Origin: an uncultured Clostridia bacterium
GTDB lineage: Bacteria; Bacillota; Clostridia; Lachnospirales; Anaerotignaceae
DNA: 64,000 nucleotides
NCBI GenBank assembly: GCA_944378105.1
Contig: CALWGC010000020.1
Coordinates: 62,001 to 126,000 of the forward strand
Direction of reading: 5' to 3'
The position numbers were made by a program, and so were the translations under genes. Numbering within the stretch: the first letter of the stretch is position 1; each line of letters opens with the position of its first letter. The notes below the pieces were generated by a model that was given only the letters and a program-made list of their open reading frames with translations, ran no database searches and was not told the DNA's origin. Shown piece by piece: positions 52,133 to 60,983 of this stretch.

Positions 52133-53937
52133 CCTTCGTTACCTCCCCCATAGACTCGTAGGTCTTTGATATTTAATTGGGCCGTGGTGCGCCCTTGAAA
52201 TTCATTTTTTTCGATGCTATAAACAAGATCCAAATAGACGCCTTCTCGGCCCGCAAACACTTTTTCTGCCATATCCGGCCCAAAGTGCGTCTCTAACTGT
52301 TCCAAAAACGAGGCATAGCCTTGAAAATCCACGCCGTCGCGGCAAACACCCGTCTGCGTATCCCGCAGCACAAAGCGGAGCATGTCTTTCTTTTTGCCCA
52401 TCCGGTACACCCGCTCGGCATAGAGATGGCGGCTGCCAAATAACGGCGCCGGGTTTTCTTTTCCAAAAGGCGAAAGACGCTGTAACTCTTCGGCCGTTTC
52501 CACCGTCACCTGATCCAGTGTGGCCACCGCTTCCAAACGCAATAACGGCGTCAACTGTTCTTCTGTCAGTGTGCAAGCTTCGTTCAGTTTTTGCCTTAAG
52601 ACAGGGATGTGCGCTTTCGGTAACGAAAGCCCTGCCGCCATGGTATGGCCGCCAAAGCGGGTAAACAAACTTTGTACCCGGCACAATTCCAAAAATAAGT
52701 CATATCCTTCAATGCTGCGCCCGGAGCCTTTGGCCCCGCCGCCTTCGGCCGCCGTCAGCACCAGGGTGGGCCGGTAATACGCTTCTTTCAGCCGTCCGGC
52801 CACAATCCCCGCCACACTTTCATGGACCGTTTCATCATAAAGCACCAACACCCGGTCCTTCTCATAGCCTTCTTCTTCCACCCGTTTAGAAAGGCGCAAG
52901 AAGGCTTCGGCCGTCATTTCTTTTCGTTCTTCATTGAGGGCGGCCAAGTGGGCGGCCAGCTCTTTGGCCTCGGCCCAATCGTCGGTGGTCAAAAGCCGAA
53001 TGGCTTCTGCGGCCGTTTCCAGCCTTCCTGTGGCGTTGATGCAAGGCCCAATGACAAAGCCCAGGGCATATTCATTGATTTTTTTCCCCTGTAAGCCCGT
53101 TTCTTCCAACAACGCCTGTAACCCCAAATTGGCAGTATGGGGGAGATGGGCCAAACCCTCTTTGACCAAAATCCGGTTATCTCCGGTCAAATCCACAATG
53201 TCGCAGACGGTGGCAATGGCGGCCAAAATCAATAACTCTTGTTCCAGCGTGCGCCGAAAGGCTTCCCCGCGACCAAAGGCTTCATACAGGGCCTGGACAA
53301 ACCGAAAGGCAAGCCCTCCGGCACACATGGCCTTAAACAGGAACGGACAGTCCGGCCGTTTGTGGTCGATGACGGCTTCGGCCTTTGGCAGCACCACTTC
53401 CATGGTGCCGTCTTCTTTGGCGCGCTGCACCGGCTCATGGTGGTCCAAAATCACCAGTTGCATGCCCAGCTCATAGGCCAAGTCGGCTTCTTCCAAGGCC
53501 GCAATGCCGTTGTCACAGGTAATGATCAGCTCCACCCCGTCTTTGGATAGCTGTTCCACCGCCGCCTTCTGTAATCCATACCCATCCTTTTGCCGGTGGG
53601 GTACATGAAAGGAAACCTGATCGGTAAACTGACGCAAGGAACGGTATAAGATGGTGGTGCTGGTCACGCCGTCCACGTCATAGTCGCCATAGATGGCAAT
53701 GCGCTTGCCTTGTTTGAGGGCCATGAAAACGGTTTCCACCCCTTGGGGCAAGTCTTTTAACAAACGGGCATCGGAAAGCTGGCTCAAATCTCCATTTAAA
53801 AACGTTTCCGCTTCCCTTTGGCTACGAATGCCGCGGTGCAGCAATGTGGCTGCCGTCAAAGTGGAAATACCCATATCAGAGGCCACCTGCGCCACGTCCA
53901 CTTTGCTGCGCCGAATCATCCATTTCTTTTGTGCCAT
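52129..53937 (-). CDS. recJ: Single-stranded-DNA exonuclease RecJ
   Basis: A 602-residue DHH-family 5'-3' exonuclease. IAIYGDYDVDGVTST (about 78), the ITCDNGIAALEEA region and VILDHHEP (about 160) hold the metal ligands; the DHHA1 domain has RFGGHTMAAGLSLP (about 425). It is used in recombination and mismatch repair. It lies 14 bases after secF and overlaps apt. Confidence 0.95.
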   Translation of the reverse strand: MAQKKWMIRRSKVDVAQVASDMGISTLTAATLLHRGIRSQREAETFLNGDLSQLSDARLLKDLPQGVETVFMALKQGKRIAIYGDYDVDGVTSTTILYRSLRQFTDQVSFHVPHRQKDGYGLQKAAVEQLSKDGVELIITCDNGIAALEEADLAYELGMQLVILDHHEPVQRAKEDGTMEVVLPKAEAVIDHKRPDCPFLFKAMCAGGLAFRFVQALYEAFGRGEAFRRTLEQELLILAAIATVCDIVDLTGDNRILVKEGLAHLPHTANLGLQALLEETGLQGKKINEYALGFVIGPCINATGRLETAAEAIRLLTTDDWAEAKELAAHLAALNEERKEMTAEAFLRLSKRVEEEGYEKDRVLVLYDETVHESVAGIVAGRLKEAYYRPTLVLTAAEGGGAKGSGRSIEGYDLFLELCRVQSLFTRFGGHTMAAGLSLPKAHIPVLRQKLNEACTLTEEQLTPLLRLEAVATLDQVTVETAEELQRLSPFGKENPAPLFGSRHLYAERVYRMGKKKDMLRFVLRDTQTGVCRDGVDFQGYASFLEQLETHFGPDMAEKVFAGREGVYLDLVYSIEKNEFQGRTTAQLNIKDLRVYGGGNEG

Positions 53938-53951
53938 GGGCCTACCTCTCC

Positions 53952-54932
53952 TTACCGAAAGTCCCGATGTTTCTTTTTGGCATAAGGATCTTCATAATAT
54001 GCGCCTTCCTCTGCCTCATGGGGATATTCATAGGTATTTTCTTTCAAATGTTGCAACAAAAAGTACCAAACCGACGAAGATAAGAACACCGACGAGTACA
54101 CCCCGCTGATAATCCCCACCATAATCGGTAACGCAAATTCCCGCACTGACTGCACACCAAAGACATACAACGCTCCGATGGTGAAAAAGGTGGTCAAAGA
54201 AGTATAGACAGAGCGGCGCATGGTTTGAGAGACACTGATGTCAATCCGCTCTTCCACCTCCAAATCGGGCAACAGCGTTTTGTTCTCCCGAATCCGGTCG
54301 AAAATCACAATGGTGGCATTGATGGAATAACCCACCACCGTTAACACCGCCGCAATAAACGCCGTATCCACCGGAATCCACAGCAGCGCATAAAAAGTCA
54401 GCATAATCAGCACGTCATGCACCAAGGCCAAAACGGCGCTTAACCCCATCCGAAAATCGTTGAACCGAATGGAGATATAGACCAGCATCACAAGACAGGC
54501 CGTGGCCACCGCCACAAAAGAGGTTTTTTGCATCTCGCTGCTGATGGTGGCGCTGGTGTCGGCCATAGAGAGGATTTGGTCTTCGGTCAAACCAAAGACC
54601 TCTTGGAACACTTGTAACAACTGGGTTCTCGTTTCGCTATCCACCGATTGGATTTTGATGGAAACTTCGTTGGTGCCCAATACCTTTTGAATCTGGGGAT
54701 CTTTTTGCCCCGTCACTTCTGTAATGACCGCCGCCACCTTGTCGTTTTCAAAGGGCGCGCCCATATCCAAGGTGATGGCCGTGCCGCCGGTAAATTCAAT
54801 ATCAAAGTTTAAAAATCCGTCGCCGCGCACACCATGATAAATCATGGCACAAAGACCAATGACAATCAGCAACAGGGACAGGCCAAAATATTTCTTTTTG
54901 TTCTTTACAATGTGTAATTGCCCTCTACTCAT
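53952..54932 (-). CDS. secF: Protein-export membrane protein SecF
   Basis: A 326-residue protein with six helices. FDIEFTGGTAITLDMG (about 38) and, later, ALVHDVLIMLTFYAL and VGYSINATIVIFDRIRENK are SecF motifs. With SecD it pulls exported proteins across using the proton or sodium gradient. Start overlaps the secD stop by four bases. The tail after residue 300 is charged (EEGAYYEDPYAKKKHRDF). Confidence 0.96.
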   Translation of the reverse strand: MSRGQLHIVKNKKKYFGLSLLLIVIGLCAMIYHGVRGDGFLNFDIEFTGGTAITLDMGAPFENDKVAAVITEVTGQKDPQIQKVLGTNEVSIKIQSVDSETRTQLLQVFQEVFGLTEDQILSMADTSATISSEMQKTSFVAVATACLVMLVYISIRFNDFRMGLSAVLALVHDVLIMLTFYALLWIPVDTAFIAAVLTVVGYSINATIVIFDRIRENKTLLPDLEVEERIDISVSQTMRRSVYTSLTTFFTIGALYVFGVQSVREFALPIMVGIISGVYSSVFLSSSVWYFLLQHLKENTYEYPHEAEEGAYYEDPYAKKKHRDFR

Positions 54933-56194
54933 TGTTTTGTCCCCCCTTCGGCCATGGCCTCTTTTTTCACTGCAAAAAATCCGGGACGGTCCACACCCAA
55001 GTCCACAAATCCTTTCAAAATAAACCGGGTGACAAATACAGCCGTAAACATCGATAATACAATCCCAATCATCAACGTCTGGGCAAAGCCGCGGACACTA
55101 CCGGTGCCCATAAAATATAACACCAGTGCCGCAATCAATGTGGTGATGTTGCCATCCAAAATGGCCGGAAGCGCCCGGGAGAACCCTTTTTGTCCCGCCA
55201 AACGCACCGATTGCCCGGCGATGATTTCTTCTTTGATCCGCTCAAAAATCACCACATTGGCATCCACCGCCATGCCGACCGATAAAATGATACCGGCCAC
55301 ACCGGCCAACGTCAGCGTCACCCCAAAGAGGCTTAGCACCATCACTTCCAGCGTCATATAAAACACCAACGCCCAGTCAGCGGCAAACCCTGCCCCGCGG
55401 TAAGCCAAGCACATAAACACCAGCACCAGCGCAACGCCAATGACGGCGGCTTTTAAACTGGTTTCCAGGGAGTTTTCCCCCAATCTGGCCCCCACGTTTT
55501 TCATATCCACCACCGAAAGGGCAAAGGGCAGCGATCCTTCTCGGATACGCACCGCCAGTTCTTCTGCTTCTTCCGGCGTGAAGTTTCCGGTGATGGAGGC
55601 ATTGCCGTCGGTGATGGCGGCCTGCACCACAGGGGCGCTGACCGCTTCGTCATCCATGACAATATAAATGGGTTTTCCCACATTGGCTGCTGTGGCCTGG
55701 GCAAATTTTTCCCGGCCCTCCGCCGTAAAGCGCAGCGCCACATAAGGTTCCGATACCCCGTTTTGACTGACTTGGCCCACTTGCTTTTGGGCATCTTCCA
55801 CATCGGCACCAGTCAAAAGCACCGTGCCGTCTTCTGCCACAAAGGATAGCTGAGCCGTAGCCCCCAGTTCCTCCACGGCCGTTTCCACGTCTTCAATGCC
55901 TGGAATTTCCACCCGGATGCGGTTATCGCCTTCTTTGGACGCTTCCCCTTCGCTCCAGCCTTTGCGGTCCAGACGGCGTTGGATGAGGGAAACGGCGTTA
56001 TCCATTTCCTCTGGCGTCACATCTTCCTTTTCGGCCTGATAAACGATATAGGCGCCGCCACTTAAGTCCAAACCAAGCTTGATGTTGGCTACACTCAAAT
56101 AGCGCGCTTCTCCCACGCCAAACACGGCAATTCCCACCGCGATCACTGCCAGCACAGCCATCAACAACAGCCGCGCCACTCCCTTTTGTTTCAT
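54929..56194 (-). CDS. secD: Protein-export membrane protein SecD
   Basis: A 421-residue protein. LGLDLSGGAYIVYQAE (about 38), the periplasmic P1 region, and the membrane half LTLAGVAGIILSVGMAVDAN and VVIFERIKEE are SecD hallmarks. It works with SecF in Sec-dependent export. It begins four bases after the scfB stop, linking export with the SCIFF locus. Confidence 0.96.
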   Translation of the reverse strand: MKQKGVARLLLMAVLAVIAVGIAVFGVGEARYLSVANIKLGLDLSGGAYIVYQAEKEDVTPEEMDNAVSLIQRRLDRKGWSEGEASKEGDNRIRVEIPGIEDVETAVEELGATAQLSFVAEDGTVLLTGADVEDAQKQVGQVSQNGVSEPYVALRFTAEGREKFAQATAANVGKPIYIVMDDEAVSAPVVQAAITDGNASITGNFTPEEAEELAVRIREGSLPFALSVVDMKNVGARLGENSLETSLKAAVIGVALVLVFMCLAYRGAGFAADWALVFYMTLEVMVLSLFGVTLTLAGVAGIILSVGMAVDANVVIFERIKEEIIAGQSVRLAGQKGFSRALPAILDGNITTLIAALVLYFMGTGSVRGFAQTLMIGIVLSMFTAVFVTRFILKGFVDLGVDRPGFFAVKKEAMAEGGTKQ

Positions 56195-56198
56195 GATA

Positions 56199-57563
56199 TC
56201 ACGCCTCCTCCAACGCTTTGGCTTTGATCATGATGGCACATTCCACTCTCTTTCTTTGCATTTCGCACCCCACTTCATAGGGTTTTAAGATATCGCCTTC
56301 CAACTGATAGGCATTGGCGGCGCAGCCGCCGCTGCAATAAAACCGGGCCCAACATTCTTTGCAGCTTTCTTTGGCATAGACATTGCAGGAAGCAAATTTT
56401 TCCCGCAAGTCCCAATTTTCAATGCCGTCAAAGACGGTTCCCATCCGAAACTCTGGCAAGCCCACAAATTGATGACAGGGGTACAGCTCCCCTTCTGGTG
56501 TCACAGAAAGGTATTCCGTGCCGCTGCCACAGCCAGTCAGACGTTTGGCCACGCAAGGCCCGCCGGAAAGGTCGATATTGAAATGGAAGAAATTGAAATC
56601 GTCCTTGCCGCCTTTTTTGTGCCGTTCGTAAAGTTCTGCGGCCAATGCTTCATATTCGGCAAAAATTCTTGGCAAATCTTCTTTTTGAATGGCATAAGGG
56701 TCAGTATCTTGGCCCACCACAGGTTCCACAGAAATTTGTTTAAAGCCCAAATCGGCCATGTGCAGCACATCTTGCATAAAGTCCAGATTGTTTCTGGTAA
56801 AGGTGCCGCGGATATAGTAATTGGTCTGATTGCGGCTTTCGGCCAATTTTTGGAATTTTGGCACAATCACGTCATAGCTACCCTGGCCACCGGCACGAGG
56901 ACGCATCTTGTCGTTGATTTCTTTTCTTCCATCCAAAGAAATCACCACGTTATGCATGTTTTCGTTGATGTATTGCTGGATTTCGTCGTTGAGCAAAATA
57001 CCGTTGGTGGTGATGGTGAAACGGAAGTTTTTGTTGTGTTCTGCTTCAATGGAGCGGGCATAGGAAACAATTTCTTTCACCACGTCAAAATTCATCAGCG
57101 GTTCCCCGCCAAAGAAGTCCACTTCCAAATTCCGTCTGGAGCCGGAATTGGCAATCAAAAAGTCGATGGCCGCCTTGCCCACCTCGGCGCTCATCAGGCT
57201 TCTATGGCCATGATATTCGCCTTCTTCGGCAAAGCAGTAGACACATTTCAAGTTGCAATCGTGGGCAATGTGTAAACAGAGGGCCTTGACCACCGGATTG
57301 CGGGCCGCAATTTGGCCCAACACCGGCTGATATTCGTCTTTGGTATACATCATTTCTGCTTTGCGCAGCTCGTCCAGCTCGTCCATGGCTTCATCCAGAC
57401 TTTTTTTGTCATAGGATGCACCAAAGGCTTCATAAACGGCCTGCCGGTCGCCTGCCTCATAGGCTTCCACAATGTCATACAGTACGCCATCTACCACGTG
57501 AACGGCACCACTGAAAATATCCATGACCACTTTCACGCCATTCATGTCAAATTTATGTATCAT
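56199..57563 (-). CDS. scfB: SCIFF maturase, radical SAM SPASM enzyme
   Basis: A 454-residue radical SAM enzyme. CNLKCVYCFAEEGEYHG (about 108-124) holds the CxxxCxxC cluster. DFFGGEPLMNFD follows. The SPASM/auxiliary cluster cysteines are in LTGCGSGTEYLSVTPEGELYP and ESCKECWARFYCSGGCAAN and VGCEMQR. Such enzymes form thioether bonds at non-alpha carbons (ranthipeptides) in the Cys-rich precursor encoded upstream. The N-terminal RRE-like domain (1-90) would bind the leader. The ATG follows TTTGGGAGGTAGTTTTTTCTT. Confidence 0.94.
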   Translation of the reverse strand: MIHKFDMNGVKVVMDIFSGAVHVVDGVLYDIVEAYEAGDRQAVYEAFGASYDKKSLDEAMDELDELRKAEMMYTKDEYQPVLGQIAARNPVVKALCLHIAHDCNLKCVYCFAEEGEYHGHRSLMSAEVGKAAIDFLIANSGSRRNLEVDFFGGEPLMNFDVVKEIVSYARSIEAEHNKNFRFTITTNGILLNDEIQQYINENMHNVVISLDGRKEINDKMRPRAGGQGSYDVIVPKFQKLAESRNQTNYYIRGTFTRNNLDFMQDVLHMADLGFKQISVEPVVGQDTDPYAIQKEDLPRIFAEYEALAAELYERHKKGGKDDFNFFHFNIDLSGGPCVAKRLTGCGSGTEYLSVTPEGELYPCHQFVGLPEFRMGTVFDGIENWDLREKFASCNVYAKESCKECWARFYCSGGCAANAYQLEGDILKPYEVGCEMQRKRVECAIMIKAKALEEA

Positions 57564-57595
57564 AAGAAAAAACTACCTCCCAAATCATGAAAAAA

Positions 57596-57622
57596 GCCCC
57601 GATTTTCTTGAAAAACCGAGGC
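57596..57622 (-). terminator. Second terminator between scfA and scfB
   Basis: Minus strand GCCTCGGTTTT pairs over all 11 positions with AAAATCGGGGC (two G-U pairs), five-base loop, then TTTTTTC. It is only 33 bases before the scfB start. Confidence 0.82.
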
Positions 57623-57647
57623 CGTTTGCTGCCGTTTAAAAAAAATA

Positions 57648-57671
57648 GGCGCAGAAAGTTGTTTCTGCACC
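57648..57671 (-). terminator. First terminator between scfA and scfB
   Basis: Minus strand GGTGCAGAAA/TTTCTGCGCC, four-base loop, then TATTTTTTTT. Its left arm can alternatively pair with GCAC just after the scfA stop. Confidence 0.85.
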
Positions 57672-57737
57672 TCATCTTCGCTCTACTCCGGCTTTCCAGA
57701 GCCTGAAGGTCTTTGGACCCTTCGTCTGTTGGAGTGC
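57672..57737 (-). promoter_or_regulatory. Folded intercistronic element before the scf terminators
   Basis: The minus strand runs from the scfA stop: ACTCC (57735-57731) can pair with GGAGT near 57686-57690. Inside are GAAGG-GTC/GAC-CTTC and CTCTGG/CCGGAG hairpins. This cloverleaf-like fold directly precedes the first terminator. No known riboswitch class was recognised. Confidence 0.5.
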
Positions 57738-57878
57738 TTATCTGTTTTCACAAGACTGGTTTGCCACGGTGCAGCTTGTTTTGCAAGCAGACTGGCAAGA
57801 AGTCTGGCATTCGCCGCAACCGCCTTTTGCCATGGTGTGTTTGAGCATTGCAGTTTTCAATGTTTTCACGTGTTTCAT
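57738..57878 (-). CDS. scfA: SCIFF ranthipeptide precursor
   Basis: A 46-residue peptide. It begins MKHVKTLKTAMLKHTMAKGG and its remaining 26 residues hold six cysteines (positions 21, 24, 28, 32, 36, 43) in the six-Cys-in-forty-five pattern. The maturase gene follows. The precursor is the substrate for thioether cross-links; in some Clostridia SCIFF products affect community behaviour, but no function is assured here. The ATG follows AAAGGAGGGTATACGC; TATAAT lies at 57919-57924 upstream. Confidence 0.95.
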   Translation of the reverse strand: MKHVKTLKTAMLKHTMAKGGCGECQTSCQSACKTSCTVANQSCENR

Positions 57879-57948
57879 GCGTATACCCTCCTTTATGTAT
57901 CAATTGCATTCTGCGTTTATTATAGCAGAAAAACCCTCGTTTGAAAAG

Positions 57949-58365
57949 TCATTTTTTTGTATTGATACCCAAAATTCCCCCCAGGCCGCCGCCACCGATG
58001 GCACACAAAAGCCCAGGCAGCCGTCCCAGCGTAAAAAGCGGGGCATTGCCGCACAAAAATAACAGCGCCACCACCACGCAAAAATAGATCAGTGCCGTCC
58101 CAATGCCCCACCAAAGGCCGCCTTTTTGCTGCTCTTTGGCTGCCGTAAATCCGGCCAAAAAGGAGGCCACCGCCGTCACCACCAGCGAAATCCAGCCCAC
58201 AGCCCCCTCCGACAAATTGGTCTGTACCAAAAGCACTGCCGTCACCACATAGCACACCACCGTCACAAGCAGTGCCACCAAAACACCCTTGGCCACCCCC
58301 ATCCAAATGCCCTGCGTACCGGCTTCTTGTTTTTTGTCTTTTTTTCTCCCCACCGATTTTTCCAT
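57949..58365 (-). CDS. TIGR04086-family membrane protein
   Basis: A 138-residue protein with four hydrophobic helices: VLVALLVTVVCYVVTAVLLV, VGWISLVVTAVASFLAGFTA, GGLWWGIGTALIYFCVVVAL and a Gly-rich end (GGGGLGGILG). This is the Clostridia TIGR04086 family, often near the SCIFF locus. Function unknown. The second of two ATGs is chosen, seven bases after GGAGG. It precedes scfA on the same strand with its own spacing. Confidence 0.85.
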   Translation of the reverse strand: MEKSVGRKKDKKQEAGTQGIWMGVAKGVLVALLVTVVCYVVTAVLLVQTNLSEGAVGWISLVVTAVASFLAGFTAAKEQQKGGLWWGIGTALIYFCVVVALLFLCGNAPLFTLGRLPGLLCAIGGGGLGGILGINTKK

Positions 58366-58438
58366 ACACATTCCTCCAAAATGAAGTTGATTCTCTCAAC
58401 GGTTTATGCTTAAATAATATGCGAAGGGGTGACGACCT

Positions 58439-59320
58439 ATGAACAAAGAAGCGCATATCGATTTACATACCCACTCCACCTGTTCCGACGGCACCTGGAC
58501 GCCCACCCAGTTGGTGGAAGAAGCAGAGCGGCTGGGGCTGCGGGCCCTGGCCCTCACCGACCACGATACCGTAAGCGGCATTCCGGAGGCACTTTTGGCC
58601 AAAGAAGGAAAACAGGTGGAAGTCATTGGCGGCATAGAGCTGGCCGCCTATTATCACTTTCCCTGGGCGGCCGGGGAAAAAGTGGAAATTCACATTGTCG
58701 GTCTTTGGGTGGACCATACCAACAAAGCCTTGCTTGCGGCCACCAAAGACTTTGGGCTTCGCCGCCAAAGGCGAAACCAGCAAATGACCGCCCTGCTAAC
58801 CAGTCTAGGCTTTCCCATGACCTATGAGGAACTGTTGGAAGAAGCGGGAACCGATAACTGCACCCGGGCTCATTATGCCCGCCTGATGGTCAAAAAAGGC
58901 TATGTGGCCGACAAAAAAGAAGCCTTTGCCACCTATATCGGCCACGGCAAGCCGGGCTTTGTGCCCCGCGACTTGCCAGATCCTGCCACCTGCATTGACC
59001 TCATCCATCAAAGCGGCGGTGTGGCCGTTTTGGCCCACAGCACCCTCTATGGCCTAAACTATGGGCAAATCACCCAGATGGCAGAGGAATTAAAAGCCCT
59101 GGGCCTGGACGCCATGGAAGTACGCTATTCCACCTATCGAGCCGAGCAGGAGCGGGAGATCACAAAAATTGCCCAATCCTTGGGCCTGGCCTTTTCCGGC
59201 GGCAGCGATTTTCACGGAGACAACAAGCCGGATATTTCCCTCGGCATTGGCCGGGGCCATTTGGCCGTACCCGAATCTTTTTTGGAGCCCTTGCGCAGCA
59301 GACGGCCGCAAAAGGGATAA
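58439..59320 (+). CDS. PHP-domain phosphoesterase
   Basis: A 293-residue metal-dependent phosphatase. DLHTHSTCSDGTW (about 8-20), TDHDTVSGIPEA, VAVLAHSTLYGL and the late SGGSDFHGDNK (about 258) supply the PHP histidines and aspartates. Relatives hydrolyse 3',5'-nucleoside bisphosphate (YciV/TrpH) or histidinol phosphate. Given the length, nucleoside bisphosphate phosphatase or 5'-3' exoribonuclease activity is most likely. The ATG follows GAAGGGGTGACGACCT. Confidence 0.88.
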   Translation: MNKEAHIDLHTHSTCSDGTWTPTQLVEEAERLGLRALALTDHDTVSGIPEALLAKEGKQVEVIGGIELAAYYHFPWAAGEKVEIHIVGLWVDHTNKALLAATKDFGLRRQRRNQQMTALLTSLGFPMTYEELLEEAGTDNCTRAHYARLMVKKGYVADKKEAFATYIGHGKPGFVPRDLPDPATCIDLIHQSGGVAVLAHSTLYGLNYGQITQMAEELKALGLDAMEVRYSTYRAEQEREITKIAQSLGLAFSGGSDFHGDNKPDISLGIGRGHLAVPESFLEPLRSRRPQKG

Positions 59321-59363
59321 AAAACAAAAAAGCGTTTCGGCGCAGCTGGAAGGAAAAACAAAA

Positions 59364-59411
59364 ATAGCTGGAATCCTGAAAAACAAAGGATTCCAGCTAT
59401 TTCCTTTTTTT
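59364..59411 (+). terminator. Terminator of the PHP gene
   Basis: ATAGCTGGAATCC/GGATTCCAGCTAT, then TTCCTTTTTTT. Same AATCC/GGATT core as other terminators here. Confidence 0.88.
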
Positions 59412-59457
59412 TAAACTTTCTTGTCTTTTTAGAAACCGCTCTTCCAAGGCTGTTTTT

Positions 59458-59982
59458 TTAGCTTTCTAAAAACCGTCTGATCTTGGCTTTATCCAAGGCA
59501 TAGCCCAGCACGGCAAAGATGATAAATCCGCCCACGGCCTGCACGCCATTGGATGGCACCGATGTGAGGGAAACGGCAAAACTTCCTTCCAATACCGTCC
59601 CTGCCAGCAAATACCCCACAATCATCCATAACAGCCCAACCACCGACGCCGCCACATTGCGTAGCGATACAAAGGCGTGTTCCGTACCGTCATACTTGGC
59701 CAATTTCCCAATCAGCGCACCCATCAGTGCCTTAATCACCAACGTAAACGGTGCCCAATGGGCATATCCGCCCAACACATCGGCCAAAGCCGACCCCAGG
59801 CCCCCGGCCACCAAACCATATTCCCAGCCAAACAATACGCCGGAAAGCAAAATCATACTATCTCCCAAATGAATATATCCGTTTGTCGCCGGCACCGGCA
59901 CCCGAATGGCAATGGTGCAAAGGGCCACCAGCGCTGTCAGCATCCCTTTCAAACAAAGTTCTTTCGTTTTTTTATCTCTCAT
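59458..59982 (-). CDS. ECF transporter S component
   Basis: A 174-residue membrane protein with five or six helices. TNGYIHLGDSMILLSGVLFG (about 33-52), GGLGSALADVLGGYAHWAPF and IKALMGALIGKLA match the ECF S-component family with the GYIHLGD signature (vitamin or precursor uptake). The ligand is not clear. The start at 59982 follows AAAGAGGGCGAAAAAA; a long upstream extension contains the tRNA terminator and is rejected. TATACT lies at about 60019-60024. The ATPase and T partners are elsewhere. Confidence 0.86.
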   Translation of the reverse strand: MRDKKTKELCLKGMLTALVALCTIAIRVPVPATNGYIHLGDSMILLSGVLFGWEYGLVAGGLGSALADVLGGYAHWAPFTLVIKALMGALIGKLAKYDGTEHAFVSLRNVAASVVGLLWMIVGYLLAGTVLEGSFAVSLTSVPSNGVQAVGGFIIFAVLGYALDKAKIRRFLES

Positions 59983-60104
59983 TTTTTTCGCCCTCTTTCC
60001 TGTTTTGTTGCAGTCAGTATACCGCAAGCAAGCCGCTATTTCCATAAGGTTTGGAAAGAAAAGCATAATTGTATGGATACAATTTTCCAGGCGCCGTACA
60101 AAAA

Positions 60105-60130
60105 AAAGCCTCTTGGTTCCAAAAGGCCTT
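60105..60130 (-). terminator. Second terminator downstream of the tRNA cluster
   Basis: Minus strand AAGGCCTTTTGG pairs over 12 positions with CCAAGAGGCTTT (two G-U), two-base loop, then TTTTTT. Confidence 0.85.
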
Positions 60131-60213
60131 TCGATCTCCTGTTGGGCTAAACAATCTGCTAACCCTCTGCCTAGCCATACAGTTGTACCGCCCATTCTTT
60201 TTTTACAACGAAA

Positions 60214-60239
60214 AAAGGATGCCGAAATCGACATCCTTT
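60214..60239 (-). terminator. First terminator of the tRNA cluster
   Basis: AAAGGATG/CATCCTTT, loop of ten bases that can pair further, then TTTTTT on the minus strand. Confidence 0.82.
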
Positions 60240-60244
60240 CAAAG

Positions 60245-60317
60245 TGGGAGTTATAGGGCTCGAACCTATGACATCTTGCTTGTAAGGCAAGCGCTCTCCC
60301 AGCTGAGCTAAACTCCC
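60245..60317 (-). tRNA. tRNA-Val (TAC)
   Basis: Acceptor GGGAGTT/AACTCCC is fully paired, the anticodon loop CTTACAA gives TAC, and the T arm is ATAGGTTCGAGCCCTAT. Discriminator A; CCA not encoded. Confidence 0.96.
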
Positions 60318-60356
60318 AAGTTTTTTTGGCTCGTCCTTCACAGAAGAAACAGGCAT

Positions 60357-60428
60357 TGACCCGTAAGGGAATCGAACCCTTGTTTCAGCCGTGAGAGGGC
60401 CGCGTCTTGACCGCTTGACCAACGGGCC
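60357..60428 (-). tRNA. tRNA-Glu (CTC)
   Basis: Acceptor GGCCCGT/ACGGGTC (one G-U), anticodon loop CTCTCAC giving CTC, T arm AAGGGTTCGATTCCCTT. CCA not encoded. Confidence 0.95.
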
Positions 60429-60441
60429 AAAAAAGAAAAAA

Positions 60442-60515
60442 TAGCGGAAGGGGGATTTGAACCCTCGACACCGCGGGTATGAACCGCGTGCTCTAGCCAA
60501 CTGAGCTATTCCGCC
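60442..60515 (-). tRNA. tRNA-Met (CAT), elongator type
   Basis: Acceptor GGCGGAA/TTCCGCT with a G-U first pair, anticodon loop TTCATAC giving CAT, T arm GAGGGTTCAAATCCCCC. The paired first position argues against an initiator tRNA; a modified Ile (CAU) tRNA cannot be excluded by sequence alone. Confidence 0.9.
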
Positions 60516-60681
60516 ATAACCAGTTACTTGACCTATTATAATCACCCTTTCCTCAAAAGTCAAGGGCTTTTTGAAAAATTTTTTAAAAAATTTGATTTTC
60601 TTGGAAAGAAAGACAAAATCACACAATGGACCCCTTGGTTTCTTTGCCATCAAAAAAGCCAGGGCCCTTGGCCCCGGCCTT

Positions 60682-60978
60682 TTACTCCTGATTTTTAAAC
60701 ACCACTTCGTCCGGTTTTACCAATCCCAGCTGTTCTCTGGCTACTTTTTCGATGTAGCTATCGCTGGTATAGTATTCCTGCTGTTTTTCCAGCTCAATAC
60801 TTCTGGCTTGTTCTTCGGCCAACTGTTCTTGCAGTGTGGCTTCTTCCGCCTTTAAGTCTTTGAGCACCCGGCTTTGGTTCCAAACATGAAACCCCACCGC
60901 CGGAATGAACACCAGCATAAACAAAACCACCACCCAGGACGATCTGGAACGTTGTCTTTTGTTTTCTTCTTTTTGCAT
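60682..60978 (-). CDS. divIC: Septum formation protein DivIC/FtsB-like
   Basis: A 98-residue single-pass protein. Helix WVVVLFMLVFIPAVGFHVW (about 14-32) is followed by a coiled coil (LKDLKAEEATLQEQLAEEQA) and the family end YIEKVAREQLGLVKPDEVV. It helps assemble the division complex outside the membrane. Start at 60978 follows AAAGGTGAGGCCG; a longer frame would overlap yabQ. Gene order yabP-yabQ-divIC is the conserved Firmicutes one. Confidence 0.9.
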   Translation of the reverse strand: MQKEENKRQRSRSSWVVVLFMLVFIPAVGFHVWNQSRVLKDLKAEEATLQEQLAEEQARSIELEKQQEYYTSDSYIEKVAREQLGLVKPDEVVFKNQE

Positions 60979-60983
60979 CGGCC

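Noticed and set aside
57672-57737. Glycine or c-di-GMP riboswitch between scfA and scfB
   Set aside because: GAAGG and CAGGC look like glycine aptamer parts, but the element is too short and lacks the other helices; the c-di-GMP core is absent.
60000-60210. Vitamin riboswitch (preQ1, THF or similar) before the ECF S-component gene
   Set aside because: The hairpins there fit terminators of the tRNA cluster, and a promoter-like TATACT lies close to the gene; no aptamer core was recognised.
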